A stretch of 64,000 nucleotides of DNA from Micromonospora lupini str. Lupac 08 (GTDB lineage: Bacteria > Actinomycetota > Actinomycetes > Mycobacteriales > Micromonosporaceae). This document shows, piece by piece, positions 32,576 through 41,336 of the stretch. A program made the translations under genes and the position numbers. The notes under the pieces were generated by a model. That model was not told where the DNA came from. It made no database searches and saw nothing but the letters and a program-made list of their open reading frames with translations. Position 1 is the first letter of the stretch; each line of letters starts with the position of its first letter. The DNA is taken from contig NZ_HF570108.1 in assembly GCF_000297395.2 (NCBI RefSeq), positions 6,686,255-6,750,254 on the forward strand. The letters run 5' to 3'.

Positions 32576-33405
32576 GCCGGCTCTGGCGGGCGAGCCCGCT
32601 CACCTACCTGGCCCTGGTGTTCGCCGCCGTCCTGTCGATCTTTCCGATCTGGTGGATGTTCGTCGTCGCCAGCCGCACCAGCGACGCGATGGGCCAACTG
32701 CCACCCCCGATCACACCGGGCAACAACCTGGGCGCCAACATCGCCCGGCTGTTCGACAACACCGACGCCTACTTCCTCACCGGCCTGATCAACTCGGTGA
32801 TCGTGGCCACCACTGTCACCGTGTCGGTGGTGTTCTTCTCCAGCCTTGCCGGGTTCGCCTTCGCGAAGCTGCGCTTCCGGGGCCGCAACGCGCTGCTGCT
32901 GGTGATCATCGCGACCATGATGGTGCCGACGCAGCTCGGCGTGATCCCGCTCTATCTCCTCATGACGAAGTTGCAGTGGAACGACCGGCTGCCCGCGGTC
33001 ATCGTCCCGGTGCTGGTCACCGGCTTCGGGGTGTTCATGATGCGGCAGTACGCCGGCCAGGCCATCAGCGACGAGCTCATCGAGGCCGCCCGGATGGACG
33101 GCTGCGGCACCGCGCGGATCTGGTGGCACGTGGTGCTGCCCGCGCTGCGCCCGGCCGCCGCGGTGCTCGGCCTGCTCACGTTCATGACCACCTGGAACGA
33201 CTTCCTGTGGCCGTACGCTGTGCTGAACGACCCGGCGAACCCGACCGTTCAGCTCTCCCTGCGAGCGCTGTCCGACGGGTATTACCAGGACATGTCGCAG
33301 GTGTTCACCGGGACGGCCATCGCGACGCTGCCCCTGTTGCTGGTCTTCGTGCTGTTCGGCCGCCAGATCATCGGCGGGATCATGGAAGGTGCGGTCAAGG
33401 CGTGA
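32572..33405 (+). CDS. cebG: cellobiose ABC transporter permease CebG
   Basis: A 277-residue MalG-type permease with six TM helices: MSRLWRASPLTYLALVFAAV at the start, VSVVFFSSLAGFAFAKLRFR, and MMVPTQLGVIPLYLLM. The EAA loop is IEAARMDGCGTARIWWHVVLPALRP. It starts within the cebF stop and ends overlapping the bglC start (GTGA), so the three genes are translationally coupled. With CebF and CebE it should import cellobiose and short cello-oligosaccharides. Confidence 0.92.
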   Translation: MSRLWRASPLTYLALVFAAVLSIFPIWWMFVVASRTSDAMGQLPPPITPGNNLGANIARLFDNTDAYFLTGLINSVIVATTVTVSVVFFSSLAGFAFAKLRFRGRNALLLVIIATMMVPTQLGVIPLYLLMTKLQWNDRLPAVIVPVLVTGFGVFMMRQYAGQAISDELIEAARMDGCGTARIWWHVVLPALRPAAAVLGLLTFMTTWNDFLWPYAVLNDPANPTVQLSLRALSDGYYQDMSQVFTGTAIATLPLLLVFVLFGRQIIGGIMEGAVKA

Positions 33406-34781
33406 ATGAGATCCGGTTTCCTGAGCACTTCCTCTGGGGGGCGGCCACCGCCTCGTACCAGATCGAGGGCGCGGCCCGCGACGACGGTCGCGGTCCGTCC
33501 ATCTGGGACACCTTCTGCCGTACGCCAGGCAAGGTGTACCAGGGCCACACCGGCGACGTCGCCTGCGACCACTACCACCGTTCGGCCGACGACGTGGCGT
33601 TGATGGCCGAGCTGGGGATGCGGGCGTACCGGTTCTCGGTCGCCTGGCCCCGGATCCAGCCCGACGGCAGCGGCCCGGTCAACCCGCGCGGGCTGGACTT
33701 CTACGACCGCCTCACCGACACGCTGCTCGCCCGGGGCATCGACCCGATCGTCACCCTCTACCACTGGGACCTGCCGCAGAGCCTGGGCGACCGGGGCGGC
33801 TGGACCAACCGGGAGACCGCCGAGCACTTCGCCACGTACGCCACCGCCGTGTACGCCCGCCTCGGCGACCGGATCGACGTCTGGACCACGCTCAACGAGC
33901 CGTGGTGCTCCGCCTACCTCGGCTACGCCAACGGGGTGCACGCGCCGGGTGAGCAGGATCCCGCGGCGGCCTTCACCGCCGTACACCATCTGCTGTTGGG
34001 GCACGGTCTGGCGGCGCGGGCGCTGCGCGCGGCCGGCGCGCGCAGCGTCGGCATCACCGTCAACCCCGCCGATGTACGACCGGCGGACCCGCAGAGCGCG
34101 GCCGACGCCGCCGCCGTCCGCCTGGTCGACGGCCTGCACAACCGGATCTTCCTCGACCCGCTGCTGGCCGGCGGCTATCCCGACGACGTACGCGAGCACG
34201 TGGCCCGCATCGTCGAGCCGACGTTCATCCGCGACGGCGACGAGAAGCTGATCGCCGCCCCGATCGACCTGCTCGGCATCAACTACTACGCGCCCACCTA
34301 CGTGGCGGGCCGGCCCGACGGCGACGGCGACGGCGCCTACCCCGGCACCGAGGGCGCGGTGCACTTCCTGCCTCCGGCCGGGCCGCTCACCGACATGGGC
34401 TGGATGATCGAGCCCTCCGGGCTGACCCGGCTGTTGGAACGGATCGCCACCGACTACCCAGGCGTGCCGCTGCTGATCACCGAGAACGGCGCGGCGTTCC
34501 CCGACAAGGCGGGCGCCGACTCGCCCCACGGGCCGGCACAGGTTATCGACAACGACCGGATCGCCTACCTCGACGGACACCTGCGGGCGGCACACGAGGC
34601 GATCTCCCGGGGCGTGGATCTGCGCGGGTATCTCGTATGGTCATTCCTGGACAACTTCGAGTGGGCGGAGGGTTACCGCAAGCGGTTCGGGATCGTGCAC
34701 GTCGACTACCTGACCCAGCGGCGCACACCGAAGGCCAGCGCCCGGTGGTACCAGGAGGTGATCTCCCGGAACGGGCTGTGA
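33402..34781 (+). CDS. bglC: family 1 beta-glucosidase BglC (cytoplasmic)
   Basis: A 459-residue GH1 enzyme without signal peptide. The N-terminal motif FLWGAATASYQIEGA is present, the acid/base Glu166 is in TTLNEPWCS, and the nucleophile Glu361 is in LLITENGAAF; GYLVWSFLDNFEWAEGYRKR forms the aglycone-side signature. It hydrolyses imported cellobiose to glucose. The GTG start at 33402 overlaps the cebG stop. As the enzyme removes the inducer, it should also help reset the operon through CebR, as shown for Streptomyces scabies BglC; that role here is inferred. Confidence 0.95.
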   Translation: MNEIRFPEHFLWGAATASYQIEGAARDDGRGPSIWDTFCRTPGKVYQGHTGDVACDHYHRSADDVALMAELGMRAYRFSVAWPRIQPDGSGPVNPRGLDFYDRLTDTLLARGIDPIVTLYHWDLPQSLGDRGGWTNRETAEHFATYATAVYARLGDRIDVWTTLNEPWCSAYLGYANGVHAPGEQDPAAAFTAVHHLLLGHGLAARALRAAGARSVGITVNPADVRPADPQSAADAAAVRLVDGLHNRIFLDPLLAGGYPDDVREHVARIVEPTFIRDGDEKLIAAPIDLLGINYYAPTYVAGRPDGDGDGAYPGTEGAVHFLPPAGPLTDMGWMIEPSGLTRLLERIATDYPGVPLLITENGAAFPDKAGADSPHGPAQVIDNDRIAYLDGHLRAAHEAISRGVDLRGYLVWSFLDNFEWAEGYRKRFGIVHVDYLTQRRTPKASARWYQEVISRNGL

Positions 34782-34800
34782 CGAGCGGGGGAAAGTCGCG

Positions 34801-35808
34801 ATGACGACGGCGCAGCGACCGACGCTCGAGGCGGTGGCGGCCCGGGCCGGGGTGTCCCGGGCCACCGTCTCCCGGGTCGTCAACGGCTCCACCACCGTCG
34901 CCGAGCCCATCCGGGAGGCAGTCAACCGGGCGGTCGCCGAGCTGGGGTACGTGCCCAACCTGGCCGCCCGCAGCCTGGTCACCCAGCGGACCGACTCGAT
35001 CGCCCTGGTCATGCCGGAGGCGGCCACCCGGGTCTTCTCCGACGACCAGGTCTTCCCCGGCATCATCCGTGGCGTCAGCCAGGAGCTGGAGGCGGCCGAC
35101 AAGCAACTGGTGCTGATGCTGGCCGGCTCACCCGCCGGGCACCAGCGGGTCGAGCGGTACACCACCGGTCGCCACGTCGACGGGGTGCTCTTCGCCTCGC
35201 TGCACGGCGCCGACCCGCTGCCCGGCACGCTGGCCCGGCTCGGCATCCCCGTGGTGGTCAGCGGCCGGCCGCTCGGCGACGCACCCGTGCCGTACGTCGA
35301 CGTGGACCACGTCGGCGGGGTCACCGCCGCCGTCCGACACCTGATCGACGGCGGTCGCCGGCGGATCGCCACCATCGCCGGCCCGCAGGACATGGTCGCC
35401 GGGATCGAACGGCTCATCGGCTACCGGGAGACGGTGGCCGCCGCCGGGCTGCCCGAGCTGATCGCCGTCGGCGACTTCACCCGGGAGTCCGGTGCGGCGG
35501 CGATGGACCGCCTGCTCACCGACCATCCCGACCTGGACGGGGTGTTCGCCGCCTCCGACCTGATGGCACACGCCGCCCTGCGCACCCTGCGCGCGGCCGG
35601 CCGGCGGGTGCCGGAGGACGTCGCCGTGATCGGCTTCGACGACATCGAGACCGCCGCCTACACCGAACCGCCGCTGACCACCGTCCGACAACCGATCGTG
35701 GAACTCGGCCGCCGGATGACCCAGCAACTGCTCCGCCTCGCCGCCGGCGAGACGATCGAACCGGCGGTCATGCTCCCGACCGAGCTGATCTTCCGCGCTT
35801 CCGCCTGA
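34801..35808 (+). CDS. cebR: LacI-family cellobiose repressor CebR
   Basis: A 335-residue LacI-family repressor with HTH TLEAVAARAGVSRATVSRVV (residues about 9-28), hinge helix NLAARSLVTQ and a periplasmic-binding-protein-like ligand domain (SIALVMPEAATRVFSDDQVF, DGVFAASDLMAHAAL, AVIGFDDIETAAYTEPPLTT). It lies 19 bp after bglC, as in Streptomyces where cebR is near cebEFG-bglC but usually on the other side. It should bind the two palindromes at 30099 and 30146 and be released by cellobiose. Being last in the operon, it would be autoregulated. Confidence 0.92.
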   Translation: MTTAQRPTLEAVAARAGVSRATVSRVVNGSTTVAEPIREAVNRAVAELGYVPNLAARSLVTQRTDSIALVMPEAATRVFSDDQVFPGIIRGVSQELEAADKQLVLMLAGSPAGHQRVERYTTGRHVDGVLFASLHGADPLPGTLARLGIPVVVSGRPLGDAPVPYVDVDHVGGVTAAVRHLIDGGRRRIATIAGPQDMVAGIERLIGYRETVAAAGLPELIAVGDFTRESGAAAMDRLLTDHPDLDGVFAASDLMAHAALRTLRAAGRRVPEDVAVIGFDDIETAAYTEPPLTTVRQPIVELGRRMTQQLLRLAAGETIEPAVMLPTELIFRASA

Positions 35809-35903
35809 CGGGCTCACTCGGCCGCGAAGTCGTGGCCCGCTCACGGCCCGTCGGCCGCGTTAATGCGTCGCTCCGGCGGGCGATCGTCGTTACCGTCGCC
35901 GGC

Positions 35904-36317
35904 ATGCCGGATCCTGTCGCGCTGCTGCACGTCCCTGCCCTCTCCGACACCGCCGAGTACGCGTACGCGGCCACCGTCGAGCCACCCGCCCGGCTGGTCT
36001 TCACCGCCGGCGCGTGTCCGCTGGACGCCGAGGGCCGTACCGTCGCGCCCGGTGACCATGCGGCGCAGGCCCGGCAGGTGCTGGCGAACCTGGAGACCGC
36101 TCTCGGCGCGGCCGGCGCGCGGCTGACCGACGTCGTCAAGACCACCGTGTACGTGGCGTCGTCCCGGCAGTCCGACCTGGTGACGGTCTGGGAGGTGGTA
36201 CGGGACTTCTTCGGCGACCACGACCCGCCCAGCACACTGCTCGGGGTGGCCGTCCTCGGTTACACCGACCAGCTCGTCGAGGTCGAGGCCGTCGCCGCCG
36301 TACGGACGGGGGCCTGA
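35904..36317 (+). CDS. RidA family protein (reactive imine/enamine deaminase)
   Basis: A 137-residue YjgF/YER057c/UK114 protein. Typical segments are RLVFTAGACPLDAEGRTVAP, QARQVLANLETALGAAGA, DVVKTTVYVASSRQSDLV and LLGVAVLGYTDQLVEVEAVA. RidA proteins hydrolyse reactive 2-aminoacrylate-like intermediates. The catalytic Arg usually found around position 105 is not obvious in PSTLLGVAVLGYTDQ, so it may belong to a RidA subgroup with another activity. It is 1 bp from the next gene, an operon with the GNAT protein. Confidence 0.85.
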   Translation: MPDPVALLHVPALSDTAEYAYAATVEPPARLVFTAGACPLDAEGRTVAPGDHAAQARQVLANLETALGAAGARLTDVVKTTVYVASSRQSDLVTVWEVVRDFFGDHDPPSTLLGVAVLGYTDQLVEVEAVAAVRTGA

Positions 36318-36318
36318 C

Positions 36319-37215
36319 ATGCGGATCCGTGTGGCGCGGCCGGACGACGCCCCGGGCGTGGTGGCCCTGCGGGCCCTGGTCTTCCCGTACCTGGTCCGCG
36401 GTGTCGAGTCGACCCGGAAGATGATCGCGGAGCCGATCCCGGGGAGAGGGTGGGCCGCCTTCGTGGCCGAGGTCGACGCCCAGGTCGTCGGTTGGGTGAC
36501 GGCCCAACGCAACGCCTCGACCTCGACGGCGAACTTCGGTGACATCACCCTCCTGCACGTCCACCCGGAGCACCGGCGGCGCGGAATCGGCACCGCGCTG
36601 TTGACGACCGCGACGGGTCACCTCGCCCCCATGGGGATCCACCGGCTACGGGGCTTCGCGCAGCCGGACGCGCTGCCCTTCGCTCGTCGGCACGGCTACG
36701 AGCCCAGCCGCGAGCTGCGCTTCTCGGCGCTCGACCTGGATCCGGCGCCCGCGTTACCCGCGCCACCCCCGGGCGTACGGCTGCTCCCGATCGCCGACCT
36801 GGACCCGCAGCTGCTGTACGCGGCCGACGTGGCCTCGGCCGCCGACGAGCCGGGTGACGTGCCTGTCGACTCGATCAGCTACGAGAGCTGGCAGTACGAC
36901 GTCTGGGACAACCTGGGCCTCGACAAGTCGGCAAGCATCGCCGCCGAGGTCGATGGTGAGGTCGCCGCCTTCAGCCTCGTGAAGCGGGACGGGGACCGGA
37001 TGTGGTCGGACTACACCGGGACCGTCCCGGAGTACCGGGGGCGGGGACTCGCCCGGCTCACCAAGACCGCCGCGCTGCACCAGGCTGCCGCCGACGGCGT
37101 CCGGGTCGCCTACACCTCCAACGACGAGGCCAATGCGCCGATGCTCGCGATCAACGCCCGACTCGGCTACCGGCCGGTGGCATCCCACTGGTCGTGCCTG
37201 GCCGAGCTGACGTGA
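36319..37215 (+). CDS. tandem GNAT-domain acetyltransferase
   Basis: A 298-residue protein with two GNAT folds. The first covers residues about 1-135, with acetyl-CoA motif LHVHPEHRRRGIGTALL. The second covers about 155-298, with TVPEYRGRGLARLTKTAALH and YTSNDEANAPMLAINARLGY. Tandem-GNAT proteins in actinobacteria include MshD, but the mshD gene is expected elsewhere (next to glnR/phosphate genes in mycobacteria) and the N-terminal half here lacks clear MshD features. The substrate is unknown. It is transcribed with the RidA gene immediately upstream. Confidence 0.85.
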   Translation: MRIRVARPDDAPGVVALRALVFPYLVRGVESTRKMIAEPIPGRGWAAFVAEVDAQVVGWVTAQRNASTSTANFGDITLLHVHPEHRRRGIGTALLTTATGHLAPMGIHRLRGFAQPDALPFARRHGYEPSRELRFSALDLDPAPALPAPPPGVRLLPIADLDPQLLYAADVASAADEPGDVPVDSISYESWQYDVWDNLGLDKSASIAAEVDGEVAAFSLVKRDGDRMWSDYTGTVPEYRGRGLARLTKTAALHQAAADGVRVAYTSNDEANAPMLAINARLGYRPVASHWSCLAELT

Positions 37216-37245
37216 CGGGCCTCCAGCGGACGCCGCCAGCCGGTG

Positions 37246-37767
37246 TCAGGCGGCGGTGTCGTCGAACACTTGGCGCGCTGTGGCGTGGGTGTCGGCGCCG
37301 AAGAGGACCAGGCGGGCCTCGGTGACGGTGGCCGGCGCGGCCGACCGCAGCACCGACAGCGCCTGGCGTACCGCGTCGTCGACCGGCCACCCGTAGATGC
37401 CGGCGGAGATCAACGGGAACGCCACAGTCGTCGCGCCCAGCTCGTCGGCCACCCGGAGGCTGTTGGCGTAGCAGTCGCGCAGCAGAGCCGACCGGTCCTC
37501 GGTGGCCGACCAGACCGGGCCGACGGTGTGGATCACCCAGCGGGCCGGAAGCTCCCCGGCCGTGGTCGCCACCGCCTGGCCGGTGGGCAGGCCCCTGCCG
37601 TAGTGGGACGCCCGCAGCGCCCGACAGTCGGCGAGGATCGCCGGCCCGCCGCGCCGGTGGATGGCGCCGTCGACACCGCCGCCACCCAGCAGCGACGAGT
37701 TCGCGGCGTTCACGACGGCATCCACCCGCTGGGTGGTGATGTCTCCCTCGACCAGGGTGATCTCCAC
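37246..37767 (-). CDS. macro-domain protein, O-acetyl-ADP-ribose deacetylase type
   Basis: A 173-residue stand-alone macro domain of the YmdB/MacroD type: ITLVEGDITTQRVDAVVNAA, NSSLLGGGGVDGAIHRRGG (ADP-ribose-binding loop), GRGLPTGQAVATTAGELPA, VIHTVGPVW and FPLISAGIYGWPVDDAVRQA. It is expected to bind ADP-ribose and remove acetyl or ADP-ribosyl groups. It lies 1 bp after the EI24 gene on the same strand, an operon. Its presence hints at NAD-dependent deacetylation or ADP-ribosylation signalling, but the partner is not in the window. Confidence 0.93.
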   Translation of the reverse strand: MEITLVEGDITTQRVDAVVNAANSSLLGGGGVDGAIHRRGGPAILADCRALRASHYGRGLPTGQAVATTAGELPARWVIHTVGPVWSATEDRSALLRDCYANSLRVADELGATTVAFPLISAGIYGWPVDDAVRQALSVLRSAAPATVTEARLVLFGADTHATARQVFDDTAA

Positions 37768-37768
37768 G

Positions 37769-38560
37769 TCAGCTCTCCTCGATCGGCTGGCCGAGCGACC
37801 GGCGGGCCAGCAGGGTGGCGCCGGCGACCGCGGCCGGCATGATCAGCACCGCACCGAGCGGAATGAGGAAGCACAGGAAGACCGCCACCCCGAAGCCGAG
37901 CGCCATGGGTCGGTCCGCCTTGAGGATCGTCCGGCGCTGCGGCAGCCGCATCCCACGCCGATAGAACGGCGCTCCGACCAACTCCACGGCCAGGAACCAG
38001 CCACCCACCGCCGCCCCGATCACCGGGACGACGGTCTGACCGACCACCGGGATGAAGCCGGCGACGAAGAGCGGGATTCCGACAAGCGCCGTGAGGGCCA
38101 GCAGACGTACCGAGTCGGCGAGGCTGCGGCGCAGCGACGACCAGAACGGCACCTCCACGGCGTCCGGGGTGCCGCCGAGCCGCTCCTCGACCCGCTCGGA
38201 GATCTTCTCGTAGAACGGATCGCCGATGACGAGGGTGACCGCGGTGAACCCGAGGACGCCGAGCAGGCCGCCGAGCCCCAGGAAGGCCAGGCCGGCGACG
38301 ACGCGGACCAGGCTGCGGGCGCTGCTCGACCAGTCGTCGGCGAACGGGGTGACAAGCGCGGCGAGGTCGTCCACGAAGTACACAAGGGTGGCGAGCGCGG
38401 CCACGAAGAGAGCGCCGGAGATCAACGCCGGTATCAGGCCGAGCAACATCAGCTTGGGGCTGCGGACGTAGAGGCCCAGGCCGCGCAGGAGCAGCCTGAC
38501 CCCGAGGAAGAAGCGTCCGACGGCCCCGGTCACCGGGCTGGCGATTCTGCTGGCGTCCAC
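37769..38560 (-). CDS. EI24 domain-containing membrane protein (CysZ-like)
   Basis: A 263-residue protein with four to six hydrophobic segments: LLGLIPALISGALFVAALAT, VVAGLAFLGLGGLLGVLGFT, LALTALVGIPLFVAGFIPVV, PVIGAAVGGWFLAVELVG and LGFGVAVFLCFLIPLGAVLI. The conserved FYEKISERVEERLGG and GAPFYRRGMRLPQRR segments identify the EI24/DUF540 family, which includes the sulfate permease CysZ. GTG 38560 is chosen; TAGGCT lies 8 nt before it, suggesting a leaderless mRNA. Sulfate transport is possible but unproven. Confidence 0.88.
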   Translation of the reverse strand: MDASRIASPVTGAVGRFFLGVRLLLRGLGLYVRSPKLMLLGLIPALISGALFVAALATLVYFVDDLAALVTPFADDWSSSARSLVRVVAGLAFLGLGGLLGVLGFTAVTLVIGDPFYEKISERVEERLGGTPDAVEVPFWSSLRRSLADSVRLLALTALVGIPLFVAGFIPVVGQTVVPVIGAAVGGWFLAVELVGAPFYRRGMRLPQRRTILKADRPMALGFGVAVFLCFLIPLGAVLIMPAAVAGATLLARRSLGQPIEES

Positions 38561-38641
38561 GATCGAGCAGCCTAACGACAGGTGATCGAAACCGCCGGGC
38601 AGCGCGCCCCGGAGGCGAGCGGGACCGGGCAGGATGGGCGG

Positions 38642-39643
38642 GTGCGCGCGTCCCGACTGATCTCCCTGCTGCTGCTGTTGCAGTCGCGCGGGTCGATGAC
38701 GGCGGGTGAACTGGCACGCGAGCTGGAGGTTTCCGAGCGGACCGTCTACCGGGACGTGCTGGCGCTCTCCGCCGCCGGAGTGCCCGTGTACGCCGACCGG
38801 GGCCGCGCCGGCGGCTACCGGTTGCTCGGCGGCTACCGGACCCGGCTGACCGGGCTGACCCGCGACGAGGCGGAGGCCCTCTTCCTCGCCGGGCTGCCCG
38901 GCCCGGCCGGCGACATGGGCCTGGCCGACGCGGTGGCCGCCGCCGAGCTGAAGGTGCTCGCGGCGTTGCCACCGGCGCTGCGCGACGCGCCGGTCCGCGC
39001 GGGCCAACGGTTCCACCTGGACGTGCCCGGCTGGTTCCGGGAGACGCCGCCACCGCCGTGGCTAGCCGAGCTGGCGCGGGCGGTCTGGGGAGACCGGGTG
39101 GCGCAGCTGCGGTACCGGCGCGGCGCCGACGAGGTGACCCGCCGGGTGCAGCCGTACGGGCTGGTGCTCAAGAACGGGGTCTGGTATCTGGTCGGCCGGG
39201 TCGGCGACGACACGCGCACCTACCGGGTGGACCGGGTGACCGGGGTCGAGGTGGGCGAGGAACACTTCGAGCGGAACGAGGGCTTCGACCTGGCCGGGCA
39301 CTGGCGGGAGCAGGCCGGCGCGTTCCTGCGCACCATGCTGCGGGCCGAGGTGGGCGTCCGGCTCAGCCCCGACGGCCTGCGCCGGCTCCGACATCTGGTC
39401 GACGCCCCGCACGTGTACGACGAGGTGGTCGCCGCCGCGGGTGAGCCCGACGAGCAGGGCTGGGTGGTGGCCCGGCTGCCCGTCGAGTCGGTCGACGTCG
39501 CGTACACCCAGTTGCTGGCGCTGGGCCCGGAGGTGGAGGCGCTCGACCCGCCGGAGCTGCGCGCACGGATGGCGGACGCGGCGCGCCGGGCCGCCGCGCG
39601 CTACGACGGCCCGGCAGGTCAGCAGGTCAGCGGTAGCCGGTGA
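38642..39643 (+). CDS. WYL-domain transcriptional regulator (YafY-like)
   Basis: A 333-residue regulator with an N-terminal HTH_11 domain (MTAGELARELEVSERTVYRD), a middle WYL domain (GLVLKNGVWYLVGRVGDD, TYRVDRVTGVEV) and a C-terminal WCX domain (EVDALDPPELRARMADAARR-like ending). WYL regulators bind nucleotides or oligonucleotides through the WYL fold. It starts at GTG 38642. It is convergent with the SDR gene, and the two coding regions overlap by 17 bp (39627-39643). It is divergent from the EI24 gene. Confidence 0.88.
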   Translation: MRASRLISLLLLLQSRGSMTAGELARELEVSERTVYRDVLALSAAGVPVYADRGRAGGYRLLGGYRTRLTGLTRDEAEALFLAGLPGPAGDMGLADAVAAAELKVLAALPPALRDAPVRAGQRFHLDVPGWFRETPPPPWLAELARAVWGDRVAQLRYRRGADEVTRRVQPYGLVLKNGVWYLVGRVGDDTRTYRVDRVTGVEVGEEHFERNEGFDLAGHWREQAGAFLRTMLRAEVGVRLSPDGLRRLRHLVDAPHVYDEVVAAAGEPDEQGWVVARLPVESVDVAYTQLLALGPEVEALDPPELRARMADAARRAAARYDGPAGQQVSGSR

Positions 39644-40541
39644 CGTCGGCGGGCTTGCCGGCGTCGACCACCTCGGTGATGTAGCGGAAGCCCTCGGGTT
39701 GGCTGCCGTCCAGGTCGGTGAAGCCGTACACCTTTGACAGCGTGCCGGCGTCGACGGATTTGCCGTTCCAGCGGGCCCTGTCCTCGTCGGCGGCGAGCGC
39801 GGCCACCGCGCGGCCGACGAAGGCCGGGGTCTCGGAGATGAGGAAGTTCGGGTCGGTGGCGGCGCCGTCCCGCCAGGTCTCCTCGGTCACGCCGAAGTGC
39901 TCCAGCATCGCCTCGGAGCGGATCCAGCCGGGCGTGAGTGCCACGGCCGTGCCGCCGTGCGGCTTCAGCTCGTGCGCCTGGGTGAAGGCGAGTCGGTTGA
40001 CCGAGACCTTGGCCAGGTCGTAGAAGACCGAGAGGCGGTAGTTCTCGTCGTTGTACGCCTTGGTGCCGTCGCCGATCTCCACCACCAGGCCACCGGGCCG
40101 ACGGATCAGCAGCGGCAGGGCGAAGTGGCTGGTGATGATGTGCGTGTCGACGGCCAGCCGCAGGGTGCGGAAACCCGCCTCCAGCGGCTGCTCCCAGACC
40201 GGCTTGTCCCAGGTCACCAGGGGGTCGCCGCCCCAGATGTCGTTGACCAGCACGTCGAGTCGGCCCTGCTCGGCGTCGATCCGGGCGGCCAGGTCGCGGA
40301 CCTGTTCGGGCACCAGGTGGTCGACCCGCACGGCGATGCCCGTGCCGCCGGCCGCGGTGACCAGCTCGGCGGTCTCCTCGATGGTCTCCGGCCGGTCCAT
40401 CTCCGAACGGCCGGCGCGGCTGCTGCGACCGGTGGCGTACACGGTGGCGCCTGCGGCACCCAACTGGACCGCGATCTGTCGACCGGCGCCCCGCGTGGCA
40501 CCGGCGACGAGCGCGATCTTTCCTGCGAGCGGTTGTGTCAT
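39627..40541 (-). CDS. SDR family oxidoreductase
   Basis: A 304-residue SDR with cofactor motif VAGATRGAGRQIAV (TxxxGxGx variant), a long insertion after TGRSSRAGRSEMDRPETIEE, LVNDIWGGDP in place of NNAG, catalytic YDLAKVSVNRLAF (YxxxK) and ALTPGWIRSEAMLEHFGV. It belongs to the subgroup of SDRs resembling plant and fungal DHRS1-like proteins. Its 3' end overlaps the WYL gene's 3' end by 17 bp. A perfect 8-bp-arm palindrome lies just upstream of its ATG. The substrate is unknown. Confidence 0.9.
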   Translation of the reverse strand: MTQPLAGKIALVAGATRGAGRQIAVQLGAAGATVYATGRSSRAGRSEMDRPETIEETAELVTAAGGTGIAVRVDHLVPEQVRDLAARIDAEQGRLDVLVNDIWGGDPLVTWDKPVWEQPLEAGFRTLRLAVDTHIITSHFALPLLIRRPGGLVVEIGDGTKAYNDENYRLSVFYDLAKVSVNRLAFTQAHELKPHGGTAVALTPGWIRSEAMLEHFGVTEETWRDGAATDPNFLISETPAFVGRAVAALAADEDRARWNGKSVDAGTLSKVYGFTDLDGSQPEGFRYITEVVDAGKPADVTGYR

Positions 40542-40550
40542 GCCTGCGAG

Positions 40551-40572
40551 GCTGTCAGCGATACCTGACAGC
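40551..40572 (-). promoter_or_regulatory. palindromic operator upstream of the SDR gene
   Basis: GCTGTCAG (40551-40558) and CTGACAGC (40565-40572) flank a 6-bp spacer, 10 bp before the SDR ATG. On the minus strand CTGACA (40588 region) could serve as -35, which would put the palindrome over the -10 region. The WYL regulator next door or an unlinked TetR protein could bind it. Confidence 0.65.
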
Positions 40573-40587
40573 CGGCGTCCGAATTTG

Positions 40588-41325
40588 TCAGTCGACCAGT
40601 CTGACGCGCACCCGGCGGTTGGCCCGGCCCTTGCTCTCCACCTTCACCACCTGCACCTTGCCGATCTGGGCGGTGGACGCGACGTGGGTGCCGCCGTCGG
40701 CCTGGACGTCCAGGCCGACGATGTCGACGATCCGGACCTCCTGCTCGTCCGGCGGAATGAGGTTGGACTGGGTGCGGATGATGTCCGGAAGGGCCAGCGC
40801 CTCGGTGCGCGGCAGTACCCGGGTGGCGACCGAACGGTCCGCGGCCACCTCGGCGTTGACCAGCTCCTCGATGCGACTCTTGAAGTCCGGGGGCACCTCG
40901 GGGAGGTTGAAGTCCATCCGGGCCTCGCCGGGTTCCATGTTGCCGCCGGTCACCAGCGCGCCGAAGTCGCGGAACACCACGCCGCAGAGCACGTGCAGCC
41001 CGGAGTGCGTACGCATCAGACGGGTGCGGCGCTCGTCCTCCACCGCGCCGACGACCTCGGTGCCGACCGGCGGCAGCGGGTCACCCTCGGCGGGGATCAG
41101 GTACGGGTCGTCGCCCTTGCGGGTGCCGACGATCCGGGTCTGCACGCCCTGCCAGAGCAGTACGCCGTGGTCCGGCGGTTGGCCGCCGCCACCCGGGTAG
41201 AACGCCGAGCGGTCCAGCACGATGCCCTGCTCCGGGTCGGCGTGCAGGACCGTGCAGGTCCATTCGCGCAGGGTCGGGTCGGCGAGGTCCAGCCGGTGCG
41301 TCCGGCCATGCTGTGTGACGCCCAT
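40588..41325 (-). CDS. alanyl-tRNA editing protein (AlaX-like, trans-editing hydrolase)
   Basis: A 245-residue stand-alone editing protein related to the AlaRS editing domain. It has SAFYPGGGGQPPDHGVL, the zinc-site motif MRTHSGLHVLCGVV (HxxxH), GGNMEPGEARMDFNLP, and DVQADGGTHVASTAQIG, where the usual CxxxH is represented by THVAS, so the third metal ligand differs or is shifted. It hydrolyses mischarged Ser- or Gly-tRNA(Ala). On the minus strand TAATCT lies 8 nt before ATG 41325, predicting a leaderless mRNA. This promoter is within the last codons of the upstream hydrolase gene. Confidence 0.9.
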   Translation of the reverse strand: MGVTQHGRTHRLDLADPTLREWTCTVLHADPEQGIVLDRSAFYPGGGGQPPDHGVLLWQGVQTRIVGTRKGDDPYLIPAEGDPLPPVGTEVVGAVEDERRTRLMRTHSGLHVLCGVVFRDFGALVTGGNMEPGEARMDFNLPEVPPDFKSRIEELVNAEVAADRSVATRVLPRTEALALPDIIRTQSNLIPPDEQEVRIVDIVGLDVQADGGTHVASTAQIGKVQVVKVESKGRANRRVRVRLVD

Positions 41326-41336
41326 GACAGGGCAGA

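Noticed and set aside
36319..37215. Mycothiol synthase MshD
   Set aside because: It is a tandem GNAT protein like MshD, but lacks convincing MshD-specific segments and lies away from the place where mshD is expected (beyond glnR, outside this window).
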